Shown here in pieces: positions 32,884-39,010 of a stretch of DNA of 45,416 bases (position 1 is its first letter; each line of letters begins with the position of its first letter). The notes beneath the pieces were generated by a model that saw only the letters and a list, made by a program, of their open reading frames with translations, was not told the origin of the DNA and did not search any database. Made by a program: the position numbers and the translations under genes. Source of the stretch: a virus. The DNA is taken from positions 1-45,416 of IMG/VR virus record IMGVR_UViG_3300048839_000668. One strand, 5' to 3'.

Positions 32884-33291
32884 ATGAACACCGAAACGCA
32901 GATCACAACCGCCCCCATCGTGGGCAACGCCGACGCCGATCGCTTGCTGGATCGCGTGAACCAGGCCCAACTGCACAGCGATCCGCAGCAGGTCTTAGCC
33001 GATGCCGCACTTGTCTACCAGGAAGCTGCCTTTGCGGTCGAAGGCTATCAGACTGTACAGCGCGCCGCCAAGAGCCTGATCAGCGAGGTATTCACGGAGA
33101 CAGGCGAAACCGAAGCGCAAACGCCCACCGCCAAGATTCTTGTCACCCGGCCCTCGACGTCGGCCAAGTATGACGCCAAAGCCCTCGACGCCCTCTGCGC
33201 CAGCGACCCCAACCTGGCGCGCATCCTGGCCCCGCATCGCAGCGTGAGCGAACGCGCCGGAACCCTGATGATTCGGGCGGCGCGGTCATGA
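32884..33291 (+). CDS. hypothetical helical protein
   Basis: I choose ATG 32884, with CAGGAG five bases upstream; ATG 32842 in the same frame is an alternative (149 residues). The 135-residue product is largely helical (NADADRLLDRVNQAQLHSD; VEGYQTVQRAAKSLISEVF) with a C-terminal YDAKALDALCASDPNLARIL. No family recognised. Its stop overlaps the next ATG. Confidence 0.6.
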   Translation: MNTETQITTAPIVGNADADRLLDRVNQAQLHSDPQQVLADAALVYQEAAFAVEGYQTVQRAAKSLISEVFTETGETEAQTPTAKILVTRPSTSAKYDAKALDALCASDPNLARILAPHRSVSERAGTLMIRAARS

Positions 33292-33560
33292 ACCGTTGGC
33301 ACAAGCGGCACGTTGTCGTCGAAGCCGTTCAATTCCTGGACGGGGTTGAGGTCTTGCAGATTATCAAGCTGCAACCCGGAAAGATTGCCTATCGGCGCGA
33401 AGATGGCAGGTCACGCATTGTGATCGAGACGCCCGAAGGCGACATGACTGCCAACGTAGGCGACTGGATCATTCGGGGAATCGCCGGAGAAGTCTACCCT
33501 TGCAAAGATGAAATTTTCCGCGCCACCTACGATCTTGCGACGCAGGTCGATCACGTCTAA
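33288..33560 (+). CDS. conserved phage protein (GDWIIRG family)
   Basis: A 90-residue protein. KRHVVVEAVQFLDG at the N-terminus and ETPEGDMTANVGDWIIRGIA then EVYPCKDEIFRATYD at the C-terminus match a widespread small phage family with the pattern eGdmta..GDWIIrGv.GE.YPCKpdIF..TYe. The role is unknown. Last gene before a terminator. Confidence 0.8.
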   Translation: MNRWHKRHVVVEAVQFLDGVEVLQIIKLQPGKIAYRREDGRSRIVIETPEGDMTANVGDWIIRGIAGEVYPCKDEIFRATYDLATQVDHV

Positions 33561-33601
33561 GACCTAGCCGCACCCCGCCGCACCCCGCCGAGTTTCGCCC
33601 T

Positions 33602-33633
33602 AGCCCGTAGCCAGCCGCTACGGGCTTTCGTTT
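33602..33633 (+). terminator. intrinsic terminator
   Basis: AGCCCGTAGC and GCTACGGGCT are a perfect 10-bp stem with a 5-base loop, followed by TTCGTTT. Confidence 0.9.
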
Positions 33634-33856
33634 GCCCTATCCCCGCGCTGCACGCCCCGTCACACCCCATAGCGGCCCATAGCGGCACGCTACGCGTAAT
33701 CTCGCAGCATCGCACAGCATGGGCCGCTATCGGCCCGCCAGCGGCCCCCACGTCAAGCCACGCCGCCACGCGTGACCTAGCGCAGCCCCGCCGCAGCGTG
33801 GTATAGTGATCGCAGCCCCGCCCAAGCGATTCTGAAGACGCAGCAAAGGACAGGTC
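33634..33856. repeat. non-coding gap with short direct and inverted repeats
   Basis: CCCATAGCGGC occurs twice in a row (33666-33676, 33676-33686) and its inverse GGGCCGCTAT at 33721-33730; GGCCGC and GCGGCC flank 33722-33745. GTGGTATAGTG near 33800 could be an extended -10 for the next gene, but no clear -35 is seen. No convincing ORF. The repeats could be an operator or a recombination or replication site. Confidence 0.5.
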
Positions 33857-34351
33857 ATGCTATACACACCCAAACAGGCCGCGCAGAGGCTGGGGATGTC
33901 ACCCACGACCCTACGCGCCAATACCGACCGCTACGCCCGCTATCTGTCGACCGAAGCCACTGGCACGCCCCGACGTCTGACCCCCGACGACCTGAAAGCG
34001 TTGGCGTTTGTCATGGCGCGCGCCGCCCAGGGGCGCACCCATCATCAAATCTTGGCCGAATGGGAAAGCGACTTCCCTAGCTTCGTGTGGGAAGACGCCC
34101 CGCCACCCCAGCCCGACGTCAGCGACAGCACAGCCTTGATCCCCGCTGCACAACTGCAAGCCGCCCACGCCCTCATGCTCGACGCCCAACGTCGGGAGCA
34201 AGAAACAGTCGAACGCGCCGACGCCGAACGTCAAGAGTGGCTGGCGAAAGTCGAGGCCTTGCACCACGCGCTAGGCAAAGCCGAAGGCGAACTGCACGCG
34301 CTACGCAGCCAGGGAAAGCCCTGGTGGGCGCGCCTGTTTGGACGCACCTAA
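33857..34351 (+). CDS. MerR-like HTH protein with coiled coil
   Basis: A 164-residue protein. Residues 1-60 form a MerR-type winged helix: YTPKQAAQRLGMSPTTLRAN, then RLTPDDLKALAFVMARAA. Residues 95-150 are a Glu/Arg/Ala coiled coil, and the end KPWWARLFGRT is the aromatic/basic tail typical of phage and plasmid MerR-like proteins. Likely binds DNA as a dimer, perhaps at the repeats just upstream. Confidence 0.75.
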   Translation: MLYTPKQAAQRLGMSPTTLRANTDRYARYLSTEATGTPRRLTPDDLKALAFVMARAAQGRTHHQILAEWESDFPSFVWEDAPPPQPDVSDSTALIPAAQLQAAHALMLDAQRREQETVERADAERQEWLAKVEALHHALGKAEGELHALRSQGKPWWARLFGRT

Positions 34352-34425
34352 GCCCAGCAACGTCGAAGCGATGGAGCCGTAGCTTTTTTGCCTAAAATTG
34401 GGGGCAAAATTCGCTATTTTGGGTA

Positions 34426-34454
34426 TTGACATTGTATTGACGGTGTGGTATGAT
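34426..34454 (+). promoter_or_regulatory. promoter P5: TTGACA-17-TATGAT
   Basis: Spacer TTGTATTGACGGTGTGG and -10 TATGAT, preceded by TTTTGGGTA. Leader contains ACATCGAAGCAGTT as in P2 and P3. Confidence 0.85.
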
Positions 34455-34497
34455 GGACACATCGAAGCAGTTGACAGGTCAATCAGGAGGTCAGGTC

Positions 34498-34713
34498 ATG
34501 TCCCACCTAATGCAGTACACCGGAACCGATAGCATCGCCCGTTGCGTCTCACGCGGCCCTCGCGCCCAGATGCTCGCGCAGATGGCGCAAACAGTGGAAA
34601 CACTGAAATACGTCGGTTACGAAGTCTATCACCAGACCACGTCGAACAATCCCGCTTGCAGCCTGTCGCACCCAGGCAGCGGCGCATGTATCACGGTCTT
34701 CGTGCAATTGTAG
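34498..34713 (+). CDS. small hypothetical protein
   Basis: ATG 34498 with AGGAGG seven bases upstream gives 71 residues; an earlier in-frame ATG overlaps the promoter. Contains SRGPRAQMLAQMAQTVETLK helix and two cysteines near the end. No family recognised. Confidence 0.65.
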   Translation: MSHLMQYTGTDSIARCVSRGPRAQMLAQMAQTVETLKYVGYEVYHQTTSNNPACSLSHPGSGACITVFVQL

Positions 34714-34724
34714 TCAGCCTAGCG

Positions 34725-34746
34725 AGAGGGGCAACCCAGCCCCTCT
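34725..34746 (+). terminator. hairpin between small genes
   Basis: AGAGGGGC and GCCCCTCT pair perfectly over 8 bp. Only TTGACC follows, so termination would be partial. Confidence 0.45.
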
Positions 34747-34778
34747 TGACCCTCTCACAGCCCATAGGAGCAATCGCC

Positions 34779-35060
34779 ATGAGCAAGCCCGTCGAAGTCG
34801 TCATCCTTGAACCGCACCGCCTGATCAGCGCATACGGCGCGAACGTGCTAGACGCCAGCCGCGTCACCGACACCTGGATCGAGGAAGACGTGATCGAGTT
34901 TCACCAAGCCCCGGTCGCGCTGCCGCACCCGCAAGGCGCAACCAACATCGGGGACGACCGCACCCCGGCCACAATCCGACTGGTCATCGTCGGCCAGCAT
35001 CGCGACGGTCGCAAGGCAATCCCCGCGCAGTATGTTCAATGGCCCGACGTCGCACAGTAG
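34779..35060 (+). CDS. small hypothetical protein
   Basis: ATG 34779 after TAGGAGCAATCGCC gives 93 residues. A beta-rich start (PVEVVILEPHRLISAYGAN), a WIEEDVIEFHQAP turn and TIRLVIVGQHRDG strand suggest a compact fold. No family recognised. Confidence 0.65.
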   Translation: MSKPVEVVILEPHRLISAYGANVLDASRVTDTWIEEDVIEFHQAPVALPHPQGATNIGDDRTPATIRLVIVGQHRDGRKAIPAQYVQWPDVAQ

Positions 35061-35083
35061 GCGTCGACGTAATTCCACCCGCA

Positions 35084-35106
35084 CAGGGGGGCTGTCAGCC
35101 CCCCTG
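35084..35106 (+). terminator. GC-rich hairpin between small genes
   Basis: CAGGGGGGCT and AGCCCCCCTG form a perfect 10-bp stem with a 3-base loop. No T run follows; it may be a partial terminator or a processing/stability element like that at 28778. Confidence 0.5.
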
Positions 35107-35133
35107 CAACACGCTTACCAGGAGCAATCACTG

Positions 35134-35487
35134 ATGGAAACACAAAAGATTTTCGGCAAAGTCGGCACATACACCACGCAAGACGACAGCGAGATTAGGA
35201 TCGTCAGCGCACTACACCACATCGGGATCAATCCGTACTTCGTCTTCATCAACGGGGAACGCATCCAACGCTGGCACAGCCGCTATTTGCTGCAAGTGCA
35301 AGCCTACACCGCAGACGACTTTCGCCGGGACGCCGACCCATCCCTGAGCTTTGAACGACTGGCCCCCGACGACGTGGAAGACAATTACGACGCCGCGCGC
35401 TGGGCCATTCGCGCCATCGACACCATTGTCGATCACTACCGCGAATTTAAGACCTTCGCCGGATGCCCCAAGCCCCACGCCCGCTAG
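35134..35487 (+). CDS. hypothetical protein
   Basis: ATG 35134 with CAGGAG upstream gives 117 residues. KVGTYTTQDDSEIRIVSALH and NPYFVFINGERIQRWHSRYL are strand-rich; the C-terminal half is helical and acidic (ARWAIRAIDTIVDHYREF). No family recognised. Last gene of the plus-strand early region. Confidence 0.65.
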   Translation: METQKIFGKVGTYTTQDDSEIRIVSALHHIGINPYFVFINGERIQRWHSRYLLQVQAYTADDFRRDADPSLSFERLAPDDVEDNYDAARWAIRAIDTIVDHYREFKTFAGCPKPHAR

Positions 35488-35508
35488 ACGTCTCCCCGTT
35501 GCAGCCTG

Positions 35509-35541
35509 ACGCCTCGACCTGATGGTCGGGGCGTTGCTTTT
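35509..35541 (+). terminator. intrinsic terminator ending the early region
   Basis: ACGCCTCGACC pairs with GGTCGGGGCGT (11 bp, one G-U pair) around a 4-base loop, followed by TGCTTTT. Confidence 0.85.
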
Positions 35542-35817
35542 GCCTGTCGCAGACTGCCCACAGTTGCCCAGAACGGCCCCAGCGGGGCGTTTGCCCCACG
35601 CGTCGCTAGATTGTATCAAGCGGTCTGTTTCCGCATGTCTGGGGGCGTTGGGGGCGCACAATCATGCTACCGATAATGGGGACTTATCGGTATGCCCCAC
35701 TCCCCCGCGCGACGTCTGTCGCACAGGCATAGCCCACCCCGTCCCCCCTGCTGGGGCTGTCAGCCCCCTTCCCAGCAGCAGGGTAGAACATCCGCGCGGG
35801 AATCTTGCGCCAAGCCC
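35542..35817. other. hairpin-rich non-coding gap
   Basis: No convincing gene. Visible structures are ACCGATAA/TTATCGGT (35669-35691, 8 bp with 7-base loop) and CTGCTGGG/CCCAGCAG (35748-35778), inside which GGGGCT/AGCCCC pairs. Candidates are an origin, a recombination site or regulatory RNA structure. Confidence 0.4.
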
Positions 35818-35846
35818 TTGACAGACGCACCAGGCCATGCTACACT
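35818..35846 (+). promoter_or_regulatory. strong promoter TTGACA-17-TACACT
   Basis: Perfect -35, exact 17-base spacer and a good -10. Its spacer lacks the TTGTATTG of the other phage promoters, so it may be constitutive. Only about 65 bases separate its expected start from a terminator. Confidence 0.75.
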
Positions 35847-35852
35847 GTAATC

Positions 35853-35920
35853 GACCTGTCACTTTACTGTGACCTCCAAGAAACGGCCCAGGCAATCGCC
35901 CAGGCCGTTTCTTTATTCTA
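35853..35920 (+). ncRNA. putative 65-nt antisense small RNA
   Basis: The expected transcript starts near 35853 and ends in the T-rich tail of the terminator at 35878-35917. It has an upstream hairpin GTCAC/GTGAC (35858-35873) whose loop and 3' arm, plus unpaired CCTCCA, form TACTGTGACCTCCA (35865-35878). That 14-mer is perfectly complementary to the primase ribosome site and first base of its start codon (42284-42271, minus strand), and 11 of 12 bases match the ribosome site of the gene starting at 38887. No ORF fits in the transcript. Function as a translation blocker is inference. Confidence 0.55.
35878..35917 (+). terminator. intrinsic terminator, possibly bidirectional
   Basis: AAGAAACGGCC pairs with GGCCGTTTCTT over 11 bp and is followed by TATTCT. 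Read on the minus strand the stem also ends in TTTCTT, so it could end the operon that stops at 35942 as well. Confidence 0.8.
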
Positions 35921-35941
35921 TGGAGTATGGCGCCGCCCCTG

Positions 35942-36820
35942 TCAGTAACCGCCCAGCAGCCCTTGCACCCGTTTGACGTCCGGATAGTCTTCTAGGTTGA
36001 GACGCCAAGACTTGTCGCTTGACGTGTAGTGTACCAGCCACGCGCCGCCATGCGGTTGCAGAATCGCCAAAGCTTCCTTACGTGCGCCTTCGCCCTTGAG
36101 CGTGCCGCGTGACGACCAGGGAATCGTATGATTGATCAGGCGTCCGTCTTCAGCCACCAGATCGGGGTTGGGACGCCCGTCCCCCCCGTAGACCCCCTGC
36201 ACAATCCCGTCGCCATACAGCCAGTCCATCACCGCTTGACGCACAGCCGACACTTGTGCGGGGACAAAGCCGCGTGGGGTAGCAAGCTCGACAGACGCCG
36301 CCTCGTTGCTGCCCATGCGTTGCAGTTGGCGCGCCAGGGCAAGCTCCAAGCGCAGTTGCTCTTGGGTCTGGTCGCGTTGTAGCTCGGTCATGCGTAGGTC
36401 ATACAGGTAGCGATCCCGTTGCGCCTGGTTATCTAGCTGCCGCAGATAGACTTCGTGGGCGCGGTGGATTCGCGTATTCTCATAGCCCCATTTGCGACGG
36501 ATCTCCCGATCGGCCGCAAAGTTGCCTGACGCCACAATCAGCGTAAACCGCCAGGCCAAGAAGCCTAGCACGCCGAACGTCAACAGGAACGCCGACAGCG
36601 CAAGCTCGGTCGACGCTTTGCTGGCAAAGTATGCAGCCAACCCGGCCAGGGCCGCGATAAAGACCGTCGCGAACTTCAGGAACAACGCGGTCGACTCGCG
36701 GCTGGCTTGCACCGTCGTGGCATAGACGACATTGGGCGCGTCGCGCGTCAGGTAGTCGGGCGTCGACAAATTGCTATCCCACTGTGCGACTTCGTTCTTG
36801 GGCGTTGTCTTCGACTGCAT
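35942..36820 (-). CDS. membrane protein with coiled coil
   Basis: I choose ATG 36820, preceded by AAAGGGGGTGAT, a near-perfect ribosome site; the open frame further upstream has none. The 292 residues hold two hydrophobic segments (about 46-66 and 72-97), a long Arg/Gln/Leu coiled coil (about 110-170) and a cytoplasmic C-terminal domain (GGAWLVHYTSSDKSWRLNLE). No family recognised. Could be a membrane-bound exclusion or replication-anchoring factor; this is speculation. Confidence 0.65.
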   Translation of the reverse strand: MQSKTTPKNEVAQWDSNLSTPDYLTRDAPNVVYATTVQASRESTALFLKFATVFIAALAGLAAYFASKASTELALSAFLLTFGVLGFLAWRFTLIVASGNFAADREIRRKWGYENTRIHRAHEVYLRQLDNQAQRDRYLYDLRMTELQRDQTQEQLRLELALARQLQRMGSNEAASVELATPRGFVPAQVSAVRQAVMDWLYGDGIVQGVYGGDGRPNPDLVAEDGRLINHTIPWSSRGTLKGEGARKEALAILQPHGGAWLVHYTSSDKSWRLNLEDYPDVKRVQGLLGGY

Positions 36821-36899
36821 ACGATCACCCCCTTTAGACACTGACGCCCCGACAATCGCCAGGGCGTCCATGTTATCAGTCGATACAGGTTTGCGACGC

Positions 36900-37244
36900 T
36901 TAGGTCGCAGCGTGGGCCATACGCGGCCCGTTGACAACTTCGCCGGGTCGAATCAGCCCCAGCATCGCCAGCACTTCGTCTTCGTCTTTAACGATCCATA
37001 AACGTGCCGGCACGATATGTTTCCAGCGCGCATGGAAGTTTTGTTCGGCGTCAGTCAACCCCCGCTTGCTGGGGGGCATAGCATCATTCTTGACTTCGAC
37101 TAGATAAACGTCGCCGCGCCAGCCGACCACCAGGTCGGGAAAGCCTTCGCCTAGCCCCGACGTATCGGCAACCAGCGCGCCCAGGTCGTTCAGGAATTTG
37201 ACCAGGCGCGTCTGGTTGCCATCCGTCTTGCCCCGCCGCCTCAT
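36900..37244 (-). CDS. VRR-NUC domain nuclease
   Basis: A 114-residue protein. GEGFPDLVVGWRGDVYLVEVKND has the PD...(D/E)xK core (PD at about 36-37, EVK at about 50-52) and GLTDAEQNFHARW the following Gln-containing helix of VRR-NUC proteins. These stand-alone domains cut branched DNA such as Holliday junctions. Located in the replication operon. It overlaps the upstream stop by TAATG. Confidence 0.8.
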   Translation of the reverse strand: MRRRGKTDGNQTRLVKFLNDLGALVADTSGLGEGFPDLVVGWRGDVYLVEVKNDAMPPSKRGLTDAEQNFHARWKHIVPARLWIVKDEDEVLAMLGLIRPGEVVNGPRMAHAAT

Positions 37245-37495
37245 TACGCATCATCCCCAATCAACAGCCCGACCAGTAAGCCCGCAGTCATGGTCGACAG
37301 GCAGTTGTACGCAGCGATCAGCCCGTAGTTTTCGACAATGCGCGCAAGCAAAAACAAACCCCACAAGAGGAAAAACAAAATTGCCGCAATCCCCCAGACC
37401 TTGCCGCGCAGGGTAAAGACGACCAGGCGTTGGCTCAAGATCAGGATCAGCAAACTTGTCATGAGCGCGATCCCGAAGTAATGCAACGGCGTCAT
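37244..37495 (-). CDS. small membrane protein, three segments
   Basis: An 83-residue protein with hydrophobic segments at about 5-25, 33-52 and 62-80 (GIALMTSLLILILSQRL, IAAILFFLLWGLFLLARIV, LSTMTAGLLVGLLIG). No family recognised. Overlaps both neighbours by one base or more, so it is translated with them. Confidence 0.65.
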   Translation of the reverse strand: MTPLHYFGIALMTSLLILILSQRLVVFTLRGKVWGIAAILFFLLWGLFLLARIVENYGLIAAYNCLSTMTAGLLVGLLIGDDA

Positions 37496-37740
37496 CAGCC
37501 CCCACCCCCTAGTGTCGCCACGATGCCCAGCAGGGTAAAGATGGCGATCAAGACCAGCGCAGCCGCCATAACCACAAAGGCGACAAACGTCACCACGACC
37601 TCAATCACCAGCGCACTACGGCGGGACACCAGCGACGCCAGGACGTCGTTTAGCTGCCGCAGCGCATCATCTATGCAGTCGGCCCACGCGCTAGCCTTAT
37701 CGAGCGTCCAGTGGGACACGCGGCCCAGGTATTCGCTCAT
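37495..37740 (-). CDS. small membrane protein with N-terminal helix
   Basis: An 81-residue protein: residues 1-40 are soluble and helical (DKASAWADCIDDALRQLNDV), residues 45-78 form a long hydrophobic hairpin (ALVIEVVVTFVAFVVMAAAL, then IAIFTLLGIVATLGGGG). No family recognised. Overlaps the 40-residue gene as ATGA. Confidence 0.65.
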   Translation of the reverse strand: MSEYLGRVSHWTLDKASAWADCIDDALRQLNDVLASLVSRRSALVIEVVVTFVAFVVMAAALVLIAIFTLLGIVATLGGGG

Positions 37741-37859
37741 AGTGAACGCCCCCCCACGTAGACAGCCGCCCAGACAATGAGTGTGGAGAGCAGCCCCGCC
37801 AGTGCAAAGATGGCGACGATCAGCATGATCAATTCGCCTACGTTATTGAAGTACAGCAA
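37737..37859 (-). CDS. 40-residue single-span membrane protein
   Basis: A TTG start at 37859 has a perfect AAGGAGG six bases upstream. The product is 40 residues with one hydrophobic span (IMLIVAIFALAGLLSTLIVW, about 11-30) and ends GGRSL. The stop overlaps the next start as ATGA. Too short for most gene finders. Lies inside the 3' end of the MazG-like gene by 17 bases. Confidence 0.65.
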   Translation of the reverse strand: MLYFNNVGELIMLIVAIFALAGLLSTLIVWAAVYVGGRSL

Positions 37860-38463
37860 GTTTCGCCTCCTTGCGCGCCAGTCGGGCACGCAGCGATGGT
37901 AAAAAGTCAGCCCCTTGATAACGGACGATCTCTAGCAAACAGGCGTGCGCGATCACGCGCCAGTGGTCTTCGTTCAGGCTAGCCGCCACCATTGCCATTG
38001 ACGTCAGGTCACAGATGCTTTCTAGGCAGTTGTGCGCGGCGCGCCGTTGGGTGCGGGTCAGACGTAGCGACAGATTGTCGGCCTGGTCCCCATAGATGTA
38101 GTCGGGGCCAAGCGCGGTGATCAGCATCATCGCCACATCGGAAACTTCGTCGCGCACCGAAATTGTCTTGTCGCGATTACGCGAATACGACAGGTCGCCA
38201 CGCAGGTCGGCGTCAATCGCCTGGGTTGCCGACACAAAAGCGAGACGCAGCGACGCCTTGTCGCCCGCATCCCCGATCTGGTCGCCCGCTATCAGCAACA
38301 GGAACGCGGCCAGCAGCGCGGCAAGCTCGGCCTCTCCCGCTTCAGTTGTCGCAAAGCGCAGCGCATAGAGCGATTCTGGCGTGCGCCATTGCCCTTCTAG
38401 GCGGGCACGCGTCGCCCAGGTGCTTCGCGCTGCACTTGTCAATACTCGGTTCACTTCAGTCAT
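37843..38463 (-). CDS. MazG-like nucleotide pyrophosphohydrolase
   Basis: A 206-residue all-helical protein, ATG after GAGAGGGAAGGG. ATTEAGEAELAALLAAF and SVRDEVSDVAMMLITALG resemble the two halves of the MazG metal site (ExxE ... EExxD). The second half of the protein (NCLESICDLTSMAMVAASL) has further acidic helices. Such enzymes clear non-canonical or alarmone nucleotides in infected cells. The family call is moderate. Confidence 0.6.
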   Translation of the reverse strand: MTEVNRVLTSAARSTWATRARLEGQWRTPESLYALRFATTEAGEAELAALLAAFLLLIAGDQIGDAGDKASLRLAFVSATQAIDADLRGDLSYSRNRDKTISVRDEVSDVAMMLITALGPDYIYGDQADNLSLRLTRTQRRAAHNCLESICDLTSMAMVAASLNEDHWRVIAHACLLEIVRYQGADFLPSLRARLARKEAKLAVLQ

Positions 38464-38528
38464 GCTCTATCCCTTCCCTCTCGATCTTGCACAATATTTA
38501 GCCTAACCTGTCGCCTGGTCAGATGCCT

Positions 38529-38696
38529 CTATCGGCAAAGCGCGCGGTCGACCATGACCATTTCGGCGCGTAGCAGCATCTTTGCTGCACAGGCGACGCG
38601 TAGCCAGCGACGGAAAAAGATGCACAACCAGCGACGCACTGTTATACGTCGCAGAACCGCCGCACGCGTGCGCCCCCTGTGGTACAGGCATATCAT
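38529..38696 (-). CDS. possible small basic protein (55 residues)
   Basis: ATG 38696 overlaps the upstream stop as ATGA, which is how most genes here are joined. The product (MICLYHRGRTRAAVLRRITV and on) is very Arg-rich with Trp and Cys. An overlapping ORF in another frame (38503-38691, 62 codons, MPVPQGAHACGG) has no ribosome site. Neither has a recognised family and the stretch may be non-coding. Confidence 0.3.
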   Translation of the reverse strand: MICLYHRGRTRAAVLRRITVRRWLCIFFRRWLRVACAAKMLLRAEMVMVDRALCR

Positions 38697-38887
38697 ACGA
38701 ATAGCCCCGCTTGCGTTTGCTCTGGCTCCACCACTAATGCTTCAGCAATCAGGTCGAGCGCAGCCAAGGCGCCATCGATCTCCGCGACCTTTCTTTGCCC
38801 TTGCGGGGTATCCCGAAAGACCCGCTGGCGCATAACACGCTCCCGATTCAGTACAGCCCGAATGATCTTGATCTCGCGCTCTTTCAC
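38693..38887 (-). CDS. small helical protein, first gene of the unit
   Basis: GTG 38887 with GGGAGG five bases upstream gives 64 residues; earlier in-frame ATGs overlap the promoter. Charged helical hairpin (KEREIKIIRAVLNRERVMRQ; EIDGALAALDLIAEALVVE). No family recognised. Its ribosome site GGAGGTAACAGT resembles that of the primase gene. Confidence 0.6.
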   Translation of the reverse strand: MKEREIKIIRAVLNRERVMRQRVFRDTPQGQRKVAEIDGALAALDLIAEALVVEPEQTQAGLFV

Positions 38888-38927
38888 TGTTACCTCCCTT
38901 GATGGTTGCCAATACTGACCTATACAC

Positions 38928-38956
38928 ATGGTAGCACAACCGCAACACATTGTCAA
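38928..38956 (-). promoter_or_regulatory. minus-strand promoter TTGACA-17-TACCAT
   Basis: Reads GGTATTGACA, spacer ATGTGTTGCGGTTGTGC and TACCAT, followed by GTG as in the promoter at 44.04 kb. It starts 15 bases after the helicase terminator. Confidence 0.8.
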
Positions 38957-38970
38957 TACCTTAGCGACAC

Positions 38971-38999
38971 AAAAAAAAGCCCGCCAGGTGCGACGGGCC
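38971..38999 (-). terminator. intrinsic terminator after the helicase gene
   Basis: On the minus strand GCCCG and CGGGC pair around a 10-base loop, followed by eight T. It ends the replication unit directly before the next promoter. Confidence 0.85.
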
Positions 39000-39010
39000 T
39001 AACCGTTAGC

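Noticed and set aside
35662-35862. Minus-strand ORF of 66 codons with GTG start after GGAGGTCACAGTAAA
   Set aside because: It could explain the ribosome-site-like sequence in the small-RNA candidate, but the product is low in protein character, it has no promoter of its own, and a terminator stem stands directly before it. Kept as the main alternative to the antisense RNA.
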